Assembly: GCF_036370855.1 (NCBI RefSeq)
Contig: NC_088105.1
Location: forward strand, 11,103,619 to 11,167,618
DNA from: Dromaius novaehollandiae
Lineage: Eukaryota > Chordata > Aves > Casuariiformes > Dromaiidae
Length of the DNA stretch: 64,000 bases
Direction of reading: 5' to 3'
The position numbers were made by a program, and so were the translations under genes. Below the pieces are notes generated by a model. It saw only the letters and a program-made list of their open reading frames with translations. It made no database searches and was not told where the DNA came from. Positions 38,863 through 48,597 of the stretch are shown here, in pieces (position 1 is the first letter of the stretch; each line of letters begins with the position of its first letter).

Positions 38863-39910
38863 TGTCAGTCGTGCTATTGCTGTGGGAAGGTATCAGTCTT
38901 CAGGTGTCAGTCACTCTGAGAGTGGGATGAGGGCTGGTCTTGGACTGTCAGTCATATCAGGGTAGGACTCGGGTTGATGGGGGTGTGTCAGTCACATTGG
39001 AGGGTTGTAGCAAGGGCCGGTCTCTGGCTGTGCCAGTCCTACTGGGGGAGTGGCAAGGGCTGGTCTCCGGGTGTCAGTCCCATTGGGGGTGGGATGGGCA
39101 CAGTCCCTAGCTGTGTCAGTCTCCTTGGGGGTGTGGCAGGGCGAGTTTCCAAGGGTGTCAGTCACACTGGGGGCAGGGTGGGAGGGCTGATCTCAGTGTC
39201 AGTCACATTGGGGGTTGGAGCAGGGGCTGGTCTCCGGCTGTGTCAGTCACACAGGGGGTGTGATGGGGGCTGGTCTCTGGCTGTGCCAGTCAAACAGACG
39301 GGAGTGATGGGGTGGGTCTCTGGCTGTGTCAGTCACACTAGGGGTGTGCCAGGGCCTGGTCTCTGGCTGTGTCAGTCACACTGGGGGTGTGTGAGGGGGC
39401 TGGCCTCTGGCTGTGCCAGTCAAACAGAGGGGAGTGATGGGGTGGGTCTCTGGCTGTGTCAGTCACACTAGGGGCGTGACAGGGGCGGGTCCCTGGCTGT
39501 GTCAGTCACACAGGAGTGCATCATCCCACTGGGGATGTGATGGGGACGGTCCCCGGCTGTGTCAGTCACAGAGGGGACGTGATGGAGGCTGGTCCCCGAC
39601 TGTGTCAGTCACACTGGGGGTGTGAGAGGAGCCAGTCCCTGGCTGTGTCAATCACACTGAGGTGTGTGACAGAGGGCGGGTCTCTGGCTGTGTCAGTCAC
39701 GCTGAGGGTGTGACGGGGGCAGGTCTCTAGGTGTGTCAGTCACTGGGGGGGCGTGAGGGGGCTGGTCCCTGGGTGCGTCAGTCACACAGCCGGTGTGACA
39801 GAGGCTGTTCCCGGGCTGCGTCAGTCTCACGCGGTGTGTGTGAGAGGGCCGGTCCCCGGCCGTGTCAGTCACACGAAGGTGTGGCAGGGGCCGGTCCCTG
39901 GCCGCGCGAG
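38863..39910. repeat. Degenerate 43-bp minisatellite, about two dozen units
   Basis: A core close to TGTGTCAGTCACACTGGGG recurs every 42-44 bases (for example at about 39285, 39328, 39371 and 39415), joined by GTG-rich and GGTCTCTGGCTG segments. Units vary by substitutions and small indels; the most uniform copies lie at about 39220-39720 and the most diverged at the 5' end. Long open frames across the array (for example 38974-39471) are repeat read-through with repeating 'CQSH..G' peptides and are not genes. The array abuts the CpG island that starts zinc-finger gene A. Confidence 0.85.
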
Positions 39911-40330
39911 GCACGCGGGGGGTGAGGGGCGGTCTCCGGCCCCGCCGGGCAGCCGGGTGCGGGCTGGGCCCGGGCGCCGGCAGCGGCGGTTGGCGGCGGG
40001 CGCTGCCGGCCGGGGGCGGGGGGCGGCGCGGCCGGCGGGGGCGGGGCGGGGCGGGGCCGCCGGCGGCGCAGTTTGTTTTGCTCCTTCCTGCAGGTGGTCC
40101 CGGCGCAACATGGCCGCCGCCGGCCGCGGAGCGACCTGAGGGGCGGTGGGGGCTGCGGCCCCGCCAGGGCCGGCGGCCGCCCGCGGCCTGGGCAGCGCGG
40201 CGCGGCGCGGCGCGGAGAGGCGGGCAGCAGCCCCGGGAGAGGGCGCGGCGCTGCTGGAGGGAGGCGCGGTGTCAAGTGCGGTCTGCTCCTCCGGTCTCAT
40301 CGCGTCTGCTGTGAGTGCGGCTGAGCGCTT
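39880..40330 (+). promoter_or_regulatory. CpG island promoter of zinc-finger gene A
   Basis: GC content and CpG density are very high (runs such as CGGGGGCGGGGGGCGGCGCG and repeated GGGGCGG boxes). The G-runs at 40014-40056 could form G-quadruplexes and carry SP/KLF-type GC boxes. AACATGGCCGCC (40107-40118) matches the YY1-type initiator motif common at CpG-island start sites. A strong donor, GTGAGT, follows at 40311. The same-strand coding exon of gene A lies about 2.4 kb downstream. Confidence 0.75.
40075..40310 (+). other. Probable non-coding first exon of gene A
   Basis: The exon end is set by the donor after position 40310 (CTGCT followed by GTGAGT). The start is approximate and placed near the YY1-like initiator. 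A minimal ORF of 9 codons plus stop (40110-40139, MAAAGRGAT) starts at the ATG inside the YY1-like motif and could act as an upstream ORF. The joined exon 2 begins in 5' UTR, so this exon would be untranslated. Confidence 0.5.
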
Positions 40331-42717
40331 AAAAAAAAACAACCCTTGCGAAGAGTGGTTGTTTCCTTGGGACACCGTTAAAAATATCCCGCTTGCGCTT
40401 AGTCGGGCGCTTCGGAAAAATCCTTTAGGCAGTGCGGTTGTTTGTAGGTTATTTGAGTCAGCCGATCCATCCGGCAGCTGCAGTGAAAGTAAACAAGCAC
40501 GGGTCAAGGGTGTTGCGATAGCTGTCCAGTCGGCCCAACTTTCTCATGTAGCTCTCTTTGTGTATGTGTTTTATGCGGGTTTTTGAAATTAAATATGCCT
40601 AAGGTTTGTGGGATGTGCGGGTAACAGAAACGTCCCCCTGGAAGTGCAGCCCGTGGCCACGGGCAGCCATCGGGTGCGGGTGCTCCCGCGCGGGCACCCC
40701 TTCCCTGCGCCGCAAGGCTGGGGAGCTGGGCTGGTTGCTCTGCTGCCCCTCGTGCATGTGGCGCTTCATGGGGCGGAGGTGGACTGGGGATATTGGCAAA
40801 ACCAGCTGAGGGTTTCACACAGAGAGCTGCAGACCATCCAGATCAGTGTCTGAAATGGAAAATGTAAGTTTGAGAAGCAAGGGTGTACCAGAACGGCCAT
40901 GGACTAACGTGCCTTTTGCAGTCCTCACCTATTTTCCCCTAGTCAATTGTCCCATGTTCTTTAAAGCTTGTCTCTAGACCTTGTGACTCTATCTGACTTT
41001 GGCTGTGGTTAGGACTTGTTTTCTCAACATGTTCCTTTCTTGAATGTCTTGTGTTGGAGATGCCAGTTGACTGGGGTCCAAAGACCTAGAAGTTCCTGGA
41101 CAGCTCCACAGGAGAGCGTGCTACGACACCAGGCTGGAGCTGGCTAGAGACAGAGGCTCCTTGCTCCTGGTGACCGGAGGGAGGGTGTCAGAAGGGCCTG
41201 AACTCTCTTGCATTGCACTCTCAGCTGTGTACTGCTGTAGGGTTGGCTTGTCTCTCTCCCTTACTGTGGCTGTAGCATGCAGCATGTGTTATATAATCAG
41301 CTTTGGTAGGAGAGTACCTGGTTTTGGATAACTTGATGATGTTATTGCAAAATTCAGCATCTCTTAAGAGTAAATTGCTGTTGCTAGTCTTGCAGCAAAG
41401 CTCTGTGCATTAAAGGGAGCCTCTCTTTCCCTGAGGAACTGAAGGTTCAACCTGCAGTCAAATATCAGTTGGTTTGTCTTGACTCTGCTCCTGCTTAGAA
41501 GAGAAACTCCCCCCTCTCCTTCTTCCTCCCCCCCCCCCCCCCGAAGAGTCTGGAGCTCTCAGATGTTTGAAGTATTTATAACAGTCCTAACAGAAAGTAG
41601 CCAAGACTTGGGGGAAAAACCTTTATGGTCAAGTTTGATTGAATGTGATCTAAAACCTTTCATAAATACATAAGCCCCCATTGTGACAGCAGGCAAGATT
41701 GTCTCTTTTAGGGAACTTGAACAGAAACATGAGAGTGTAGAGTCTAATCCTTAAACAAATAACTCCCCCCCCCCCCAGCAGATAAATCCAAAGCAGATCT
41801 AACTGACAAATAGCAAATTACAACTACTTACCTGTTCTGACAGATTCTTCACATATAAAGTGTATAAAAATGAGGTAGCATAAAGAAGGAGAAGGATTTG
41901 GAATCGAGTCTTGCTTCATGCAGACTTCCTTTCCAAGATTTAGTAAGTCATTAAATCTCTCTGTTGATTTGGTCCTGTCCGGTTATCTTGCAAAATTATA
42001 AATATATGTGTGTTGGGAATATAAATGTGGGACGGGTGTTACAGCCTCAATAATGCAGTTTTAATGGGTACCATATGTTGTAAAGAAACGTGTTTCACTT
42101 ACCTTTCTGCCTCTTTTACCTTGAGAATTAGAGCTTCTTTTGTGTGCTGGATGGAAAAGGGTTAGAATTTAATGAAATCATGTGCTCATAAATACAACAT
42201 ATGTAGGAATGAAATAGAAGGCAGACAGCATTTTGAAGTACCTCAGTATTAGGAGGAAGTATTAACATGGCAGAACATGATAGAGTCCAGTATGAGAGTC
42301 TGGAAGGCCAATGTGTGAGATAAGACCTCCGAATTGTGGCTTTTATTTTCTTTTATTTTAGGATTAAAGGGGAAATATTAGTAGGTGGCCCACTTCTCAT
42401 TACTGAGAGCAAGAGGCTAGTTTTGGGACCACACTCATGGACTATATGAGTGTGTTGACAACTTGTGGGGCTGAGTGTTGGTGCGTGTGCATGTTGGTCT
42501 TACTCCCCTGACACACAAACCCTTTTCTGTATCTTCCAAACCAACAAAGAAAACACGGTGTACTGAATAGAGTTGGTCTAGATCCTCAATCTAACCCATG
42601 AATTACTATTTGGAGTGTTTTGCATTATGTATTACTAATTAACTCTCTTCAATTAAAGTAACATCTCAAATGCTACCTTTGTCTGGCAGTTAATGAAATT
42701 CTTGTTTCTTTTCTAAG
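40311..42717 (+). other. Intron 1 of gene A
   Basis: It runs from the GTGAGT donor at 40311 to the acceptor TTTCTTTTCTAAG ending at 42717. Long poly-C tracts lie at about 41530 and 41766. No other gene is seen. The intron is inferred from splice signals and gene layout, by analogy with the paralogue B. Confidence 0.5.
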
Positions 42718-42742
42718 GAAGCTGCGATGAAAGAAGGTAACC

Positions 42743-42814
42743 ATGAAAGGTCACAGGAATTTGTACTGCCTGCCTCCACAAACACTAACAAATAAGCACT
42801 ATATGATACCATAG
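42743..42814 (+). promoter_or_regulatory. Upstream ORF in the gene A leader
   Basis: ATG at 42743 (CCATGAAAG) opens a 23-codon frame that stops at TAG 42812-42814, one base before the main start. A second frame (42727-42795, 22 codons) overlaps it. An ORF ending this close to the main ATG usually lowers or tunes initiation. The paralogue B has a matching ORF from the same CCATGAAAG start, which suggests the element is older than the duplication. Confidence 0.55.
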
Positions 42815-42815
42815 G

Positions 42816-43985
42816 ATGGAGGTGGACTTGGTTTCTGTTAATGACGCTTGTCACACAGGTGAGGAATACTCAGGTAATTCCAGACAAACCTCCGAGAGGG
42901 TAGGCCGCAAAACTAGCCTCCAGCTGGAGGTGGAGGAAGATTACTCACCACCTTCTAGTCCTGGGTGCATCCCTGCTGGGCCTTCTGTCCGACAAGAAAT
43001 CCTTGTAGAACTACAGTGTGAAGAAGAGGAGACCTTTGAAACTTACTACCAGAAACGTAACTCAGCCACCCCTGGGGTTTTTGTCACCTCTAGTACCAAC
43101 TTTGACCTGCAGTGTGAAGATGAAGATTTAGAGCGCTGTTCCTCTGAACACTCTGAGGAACCTCAAGGAGGGATAAGCGAGGATGATGAAAGCATCATTC
43201 TTATTGATTCTTTTGAGGAGGAGGAGGAAGAGGACTTGGAGCCCATCTCTGGAAGTACTTTGACTTACAGGAGCAAGAAATGTGATGCCTCTTTCCAGGA
43301 TGTGAGTGAGTTGCAAGAACACAAGCAAATTCATCTCGTGGAGAACTCATTTCAGTGCCCTATCTGTGGCAAAGAGTTCTTTCGTGCTGCAAACTTGCGA
43401 ATGCACATGCTCATTCATTCCAGTGACAGGCCATACAAATGTCCAGAATGTGATAAGGGTTTCATCCGCACAGCTGATGTCTGGAGGCACCTACGCAACG
43501 TACACAAGATAGAGCGTTCAAAGATTTTAGGAAATGGCGTGGCTAGGAACTTGTGGTCTTCGGTACACAGGAACCAGAATGGTGGGAAGGATGTTTATCA
43601 GCAGTGTTCTGGTGACCAGATGCCTGGAGAGGAAGAGTGTAGACCATACATCTGTCCAACGTGTGGCAAAGGTTTCCATAAGCCTAACCTGCTTTCCAAA
43701 CATAAGGTGATCCACCGGCAAGACAAGCCTTATGAATGTCACGAATGTGGGAAGTCCTTTGTGCAGCTGCTCAGGTTGAAAAGACACCAGAAAACTCACT
43801 CTGGGGAGCGCCCCTTCTATTGCGAGGAGTGTGGAGGGACGTTCACCCGGCTGGCATCGCTCCAGCGCCATCAGCGGATCCACACTGGAGAGAAGCCCTA
43901 TTCTTGTGCTTACTGTGCTCAGGATTTCACTGAGTCAGGTTCCTTGAGGAGACATGAGCGCACACACAAAATGAAAACTCCGTAG
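42816..43985 (+). CDS. C2H2 zinc-finger protein, gene A (7 fingers, first one degenerate)
   Basis: The 389-residue protein lies wholly in exon 2. The start ATG has a strong context (A at -3, G at +4) and is the first in frame. Residues 1-150 are acidic and non-finger, with two LQCE(E/D)E repeats (66-70 and 98-104) around a YYQKR...TSSTNFD segment and a Glu run at 134-139. Fingers by Cys and His positions: F1 (S153)-C156-H169-H173, F2 C181-C184-H197-H201, F3 C209-C212-H225-H230, a 49-residue spacer, then F4 C280, F5 C308, F6 C336 and F7 C364 in a tight array with HTGEKP-type linkers. F1 has Ser where B has Cys, so it should not bind zinc normally. No KRAB, SCAN or BTB domain is visible. It is probably a nuclear sequence-specific DNA-binding regulator; its targets are unknown. 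I do not recognise an orthologue. Confidence 0.85.
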   Translation: MEVDLVSVNDACHTGEEYSGNSRQTSERVGRKTSLQLEVEEDYSPPSSPGCIPAGPSVRQEILVELQCEEEETFETYYQKRNSATPGVFVTSSTNFDLQCEDEDLERCSSEHSEEPQGGISEDDESIILIDSFEEEEEEDLEPISGSTLTYRSKKCDASFQDVSELQEHKQIHLVENSFQCPICGKEFFRAANLRMHMLIHSSDRPYKCPECDKGFIRTADVWRHLRNVHKIERSKILGNGVARNLWSSVHRNQNGGKDVYQQCSGDQMPGEEECRPYICPTCGKGFHKPNLLSKHKVIHRQDKPYECHECGKSFVQLLRLKRHQKTHSGERPFYCEECGGTFTRLASLQRHQRIHTGEKPYSCAYCAQDFTESGSLRRHERTHKMKTP

Positions 43986-44818
43986 TTTCCGGAACTCTGC
44001 GCACTGGTGGCTACATTGTTTCCTTTTGACATAATTTGTACATTCTGATTTGAAAAATTCTGCTCATAAATAGAGGTGCAAAAAGGTCTGTCCCCAGTCA
44101 CTGTCTGCAAGACAGCCAGTATAACTCTGGCTAGATGACATGATTCTTAAGGAACTCTGGTCCCTGCAGGGAAGACCAGTGTTTGCTGGTGGTACACCAT
44201 TCCTTGGCAGCTGCAAGAGGAAATGCTTCCACTGCCATTGTATCAGGTTGAAGTCAAGAGATGCACAGTTGCTGAGCGTTGTCAGGACTAGCTGGACTCA
44301 TCTGGGGCATCTAAGTATGTTGAATTAGAGCTCTTGTGCACATGTGATCTCCAAATTATGATATTACTGTCTAGATTATCACCACCCTCTGGGGCTGGTT
44401 TTGCAGAACTGTCCTGATAGGCTGCCCAGCCCACATGACCAGAACAATTCATCCATCCCTTCCATCCATACATGCTGTCTTCTTTTACTGTATTAATTGT
44501 AATAATCCATGATTTGGATTTTTTTTTAAGTGGCCATTTATCATCTGTACCCCATGCAATTGTTACTTGCCTGTGGAGGTATTGGTCCCTCATGTGCATA
44601 TATATTACTAGAGTTTTCCTTATGAATATTGATGAATGAAGAGAGGGTTGTGTGCTTGGCTTCCAGTAATGTGTGAGGAAGGAGTATGTGATTCTGTGCA
44701 TCCTGAGTTGAGGTAGAAGCAAGCCTTTAGCCTGGCCTTCTACTGCATTACTGTAAGAGATGTCTAAGAATTTTAAATTCAGAAAAAAATGATAATAAAA
44801 ATGGTGAAAATCTTCTGA
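43986..44818 (+). other. 3' UTR of gene A
   Basis: Non-coding sequence runs from the stop codon to just beyond the AATAAA at 44794. The long minus-strand frame inside it (44288-44722) has no recognisable domain and is treated as chance. Confidence 0.6.
44794..44799 (+). terminator. Poly(A) signal of gene A
   Basis: AATAAA is followed after about 20 bases by a long T tract (about 44820-44831), a good downstream element. It gives a 3' UTR of roughly 0.8 kb. Confidence 0.65.
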
Positions 44819-45479
44819 GTTTTTTTTTTTCCCCAGTTTGTGAGAGTTGGAATTATGGTTCTTTCTCTGCCAAGTTCATCATATTAAGCAACGTGTGTAG
44901 ATTTCTCACTGGATTCAAGGACCATTTTTAAGGAGGTGTTACCAATTTATTTTTTTAACTGGCTAACTGGAAGAAACTCAACTGCCACTTACTGTGCTTT
45001 CAAAGGTAATTTGCTTTTCAGTTAGGAACAAGGAGTAGTTATGTTTCTTTTCCCCACTCTCAGCTTCCAGAAGAGTAATTTCTGGTTTCATGTTTATTTT
45101 TAAAGATCTGTAAGATCACATAAAAGCGGAACTTTGAGCCTTCTCCTATACCGTATTTAAATGCTATAATGTACACTCTTCCATTGATTTTTAATCTCAG
45201 TTCTATATTTGCTGTTACTGGTAGATGCTCATTTTCAAAATCCTTGAGAATTGTGTTAGCAGAATACAGCAACAACATAGCTGTCCAGTGTGCAAAGTAA
45301 ATATGGTGTTAAAAGTGGGAGCAATCTCTGCTCTTCAAGTTGCAGAGTAATCCTGGAGAATAATTGTAACCACAGCAAGTACAACATTGGTCAGTGCAAG
45401 GACTAGAGGACAAATGCAGAGCATAAAGGGGACTGGGACCACTAGCTGTCATGGAACAGAAGCTGTTGGGAGACTGGTG

Positions 45480-45875
45480 ACAGAGCTCCCAGAAGATTGG
45501 ACTTTGGACCCTTCCTGTTGAATGATTATGTTAATGATGCTAATGTAGAAATGGATATGTAGGAATGAAATGTGCTAAGATGGAGTGTGAACAGAAGGCA
45601 GGGCTGGAGAACCATAGAAGAAGAGTGAGAGGTCCTCCTGAAACTGGTATAGAAAAGATAGAAATTCATACTCCAAACTGGTGGCTTATCAGCTGTACCT
45701 GGGGGAGGAAAAGAGCCTGAGAATGCCTAGGGACTGCTGTTGTGCTGTGGCTTTGGAAAGGGCAAAGGGGATCCTAGAATGCTGCAGGCAAAGGGTTTCC
45801 AGTAGGAGTGAAGAAATAGTGCCATTGGTGCAAGTATTTTTGGTGGAGTCTCACCAGGGCCTGAGTGCGATTGTG
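45480..45875 (+). mobile_element. CR1-type LINE fragment (reverse transcriptase 3' part)
   Basis: Broken frames recall the late ORF2 region of CR1-type non-LTR retrotransposons. A stretch resembling 'LGPFLFNIFIND' is recognisable near 45500-45540. Later, GGGATCCTAGAATGCTGCAG, GGCAAAGGGTTTCCAGTAGG, GTGCCATTGGTGCAAG and GGTGGAGTCTCACCAGG occur in the order known from CR1 3' coding sequence. Stops and indels throughout show a dead copy. No intact 3' end is visible. It lies just upstream of the gene B CpG island. Confidence 0.6.
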
Positions 45876-46437
45876 GACACTCAAGTTGAAGAAAATATCA
45901 TTCAAGCTGGAAGTGAAGCAGAGAAGTCAGGGGTGTGGAAAGACAGCCTGACAGGAGCTGAGCCTATGTCTTTTGACCAAGCGCAGCTTCAAAGGGAATC
46001 CAATGGCTGCCTAAGCTTCCATGGGAAGAAGAGTTATTGCTGGGGAGGGGGAAATCTGTGAATTACTGTGAACTGGAGTACGGCTTCTAGCCCCTGGAGG
46101 ATCGAGGTTTTGGAAGTCTTGAAGTGGGAGTGTGTGCGGGGAGGGCACCGGCTCATTTTAAGAACAGCTCGGTGCATCTGCATGTTTCTGTGCAGCTGTC
46201 GGCCTCGCTGCCCTGTGTCGCCCGGGTTCCTCCTCCTCCTCTCCCCAGGCCCGCCTGGCTCTGCAGCAGCAGAGGAGGGGCGCCGGGGCCCGCCACCCCC
46301 GCTCGGCCGCGGGCGCCGCACAGCGCGGCGGGCAAAGCGGCGCCGGCGCCGCCCCGCTGCCGGCGACGCTGCGGCTGCGCCGCGTCGGGGGCCGGGGCCG
46401 CGCCGCGCCGGGCCGGGAGCGCCGGCGCAGGGGGCGG

Positions 46438-46466
46438 CCCAGCCCCAGCCCCAGCCCCAGCCCCAG
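46438..46466. repeat. CCCCAG hexanucleotide repeat (about 5 units)
   Basis: Tandem AGCCCC units lie in the presumed first exon or promoter of gene B. Confidence 0.85.
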
Positions 46467-46480
46467 CGCGGGCGGCGGCG

Positions 46481-46525
46481 CGTCCCGTCCCGTCCCGTCC
46501 CGTCCCGTCCCGTCCCGTCCCGTCC
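46481..46525. repeat. CGTCC pentanucleotide repeat (9 perfect units)
   Basis: Nine uninterrupted CGTCC copies run without a mismatch, each containing a CpG. They lie in the CpG island about 80 bases upstream of the inferred exon 1 donor of gene B. Perfect units suggest recent expansion and likely length polymorphism. Confidence 0.95.
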
Positions 46526-46602
46526 CCCGCGGGGCGGCGGCGGCCGCCCCGGCGCTGCGGCAGCCTCCGCGCCGGGCGCCTGGCTCCGCGGCGGCGCGAC
46601 GG

Positions 46603-48493
46603 GTGAGCTGGCGTGCGGGGGGCCGCGGAGCGGGCGGGCTCGTGGGCCGGGGGCTTGCCTTACCCGTCGGTCTGTCCGTCCGTCTGTCTGTCTTCGCCTG
46701 AAAAACCGCCGCTTCTTTCAGCTTACATCATCATCATTTAAACATTTTCCCGCTTACGAGTCCTCTTGCATTGGGCTGGTAATGAATGGCCTTTCTCAGG
46801 GAGTTTTATTAAGCCAAGCCTTCCCCGAAAAGTTTATCTTCAGCAACAGAAATAGCGAACCGACCCGTTACTCTGCTAGGAAGCTGAAGGCGTTCTCCTG
46901 GCGGTACTCAGCCCCGTGCTGGCGGGGAAAAATAGTTCCTCTTGTCATGCAGGTGCTGTACTAAATTAATGGGAATAGTTGAAGCTCATGGATGACTTGA
47001 CCCATTGTTTTCCAGACAGTGACTAATGAAGAAGATTAATTCAGACTTGTTTTCGATACCGCAGGAGAAGAAAGCTCAGTTTGTATCTTGAATGAAACTG
47101 GCCTTTCTGAGATGTGAATAAGACCTTTCACTTAAAGTACATTGCTGTAATGTCCTTATTGCTAGTTAAACCTACTGAAAATAAATAGGCAATCTTTATA
47201 TTTACATACGCATGTAAACGCAGAAATATATGCAGACCTACATATTTACATGCACACACATGTTATATATACATATATATGTGCTTGTATTCAGAGATGT
47301 CTTAACCCAAACAAAAGCAGCCAAGAGAAAATGGAGACAGAGTAGGAGTAAAGGGAATATAAAAAAGTGGGTGTGAAAGATGGTGGTCAGAACGCAGGAC
47401 GGGTAAAATGCACTTTCTAAGGTTAGGCTAGCGATTCAAGCCAAATTCAGGTTTAAAACTGGGTGACTGAAAGCTCCATGTGGATCTGCTGTCAACAGAA
47501 GCTGCTGGGACAAATCTCAGAAACCTCTTGCAGACCTGCTCTGTGGTATGCATAAGCAAAAGCATGTTCCTCAGAAGAAAGTTTGCGACTCAGAGAGGCG
47601 TTCCTGAGCAATTACCATTGCTCATATTTTCTGCTAGCAAAGCTGGTTTGCAAAGGGAATTTACCCAGAGAATTTGAAGCTTTTCTGCTGGGTCAGCCGT
47701 GGCGGGTTATTAGCTGTGCTTTGAAGTCTGGAAGGTTGACCAATGAGTTTACTAGACTGCTCTTTTAAGCCTTTGCTTACATATGGCTCCAGCACATCTC
47801 TCTTCACTGTGTGGTGCCAGCTGATGGTTGCACGGGAACCTGAATGACCCCTGTGAACTTCATGATAATGTGGTTGGGATGAGAGGCTAAAGGCATTCAC
47901 AGCGCTCCCATTCCCGGTGAGCCACACATGAAAATCAGCCGTCCCCCCACCTTCCATACAGAGCCTTTGATTGCTCTGGATTTGGCCATTTGGTTAACAC
48001 AGTCGCTGGGTCTTGTTGCATTACCTAATGCGTTACCAGCTCCTTCAAGAAAACACCTTGTGACTGCTACCCTTAGTTCATATATAGCCATTTAAAAACA
48101 AGGATTAGAAGTGAACTGTTGGGAAAAAGACCTGCCGTGAGTCAGCTAGGGGGATAAGTGTAGGACTTAGCCTAAAGTGTTTTGATCCCAAAGTTTTTAA
48201 GATTTCTCGTCTTTAGGTGAATTTAAATGGAAATTCTTTAACAATTCACATTTCTAGCAAAGACTGGATTATAATAGAGGATTTAATTTTGTTAAAGCGT
48301 ATGCTGTGTGTATTCTGTATGCTGAATGTACGTATTCTACATGTATGATAGACGATGATTCTGTTTCTCCCACTGCATTACTAATAATCTGTTCCATTCT
48401 TTTAATCATAACACAGTCTTTACTGTGATGATATATGTTTATTTTCTGTTAATATCAGAAAATCACTTGATACAATTTTTTGTTGCTTTCTAG
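46603..48493 (+). other. Intron 1 of gene B
   Basis: It runs from the donor at 46603 to the acceptor TTGTTGCTTTCTAG ending at 48493. It contains an AT/TG-rich microsatellite-like stretch at about 47195-47290 and no recognisable gene. Confidence 0.5.
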
Positions 48494-48531
48494 GGAGGAC
48501 TGAAGAGATCTGAGAATGAGATGTACTTACC

Positions 48532-48597
48532 ATGAAAGACCTGAAGATCTTGGTATACACAGATAAACACAGCATACACATCAGAAGATGGATGTGA
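48532..48597 (+). promoter_or_regulatory. Upstream ORF overlapping the gene B start codon
   Basis: ATG at 48532 (CCATGAAAG, as in gene A) opens a 21-codon frame ending at TGA 48595-48597, overlapping the first 10 bases of the main coding region. Its peptide shares a T-(N/D)-K-H segment and an MK start with the gene A upstream peptide. Another short upstream ATG lies at 48516. An overlapping ORF would be expected to restrain initiation at the main start unless it is leaky. Confidence 0.55.

Larger units (their letters stand above)
46400..46602 (+). other. Probable non-coding first exon of gene B
   Basis: The end is set by the GTGAGC donor at 46603 (GCGACGG before it). The start is not defined by any core-promoter motif I can see and is approximate. 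By analogy with gene A the exon is untranslated. Confidence 0.4.
46190..46700 (+). promoter_or_regulatory. CpG island promoter of zinc-finger gene B
   Basis: A dense CpG island with GC above its surroundings contains two short tandem repeats (CCCCAG units at 46438-46466 and CGTCC units at 46481-46525) and a donor GTGAGC at 46603. It lies 2 kb upstream of the coding exon of gene B on the same strand, matching the arrangement at gene A. The long open frame across it (46068-46964) crosses the donor and is low-complexity Arg/Pro/Ala, so it is not a gene. Confidence 0.75.

Noticed and set aside
38974-39914. Long frames through the minisatellite (repeating CQSH-type peptides)
   Set aside because: A repeat unit free of stop codons gives open frames in several phases. 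Units have indels that shift frame, so no repeat protein is kept.
46068-46964. 298-codon open frame across the gene B CpG island
   Set aside because: It is low-complexity Arg/Pro/Ala, crosses the likely GTGAGC donor, includes the CGTCC repeat and has no domain. GC-rich DNA lacks stop codons by composition.
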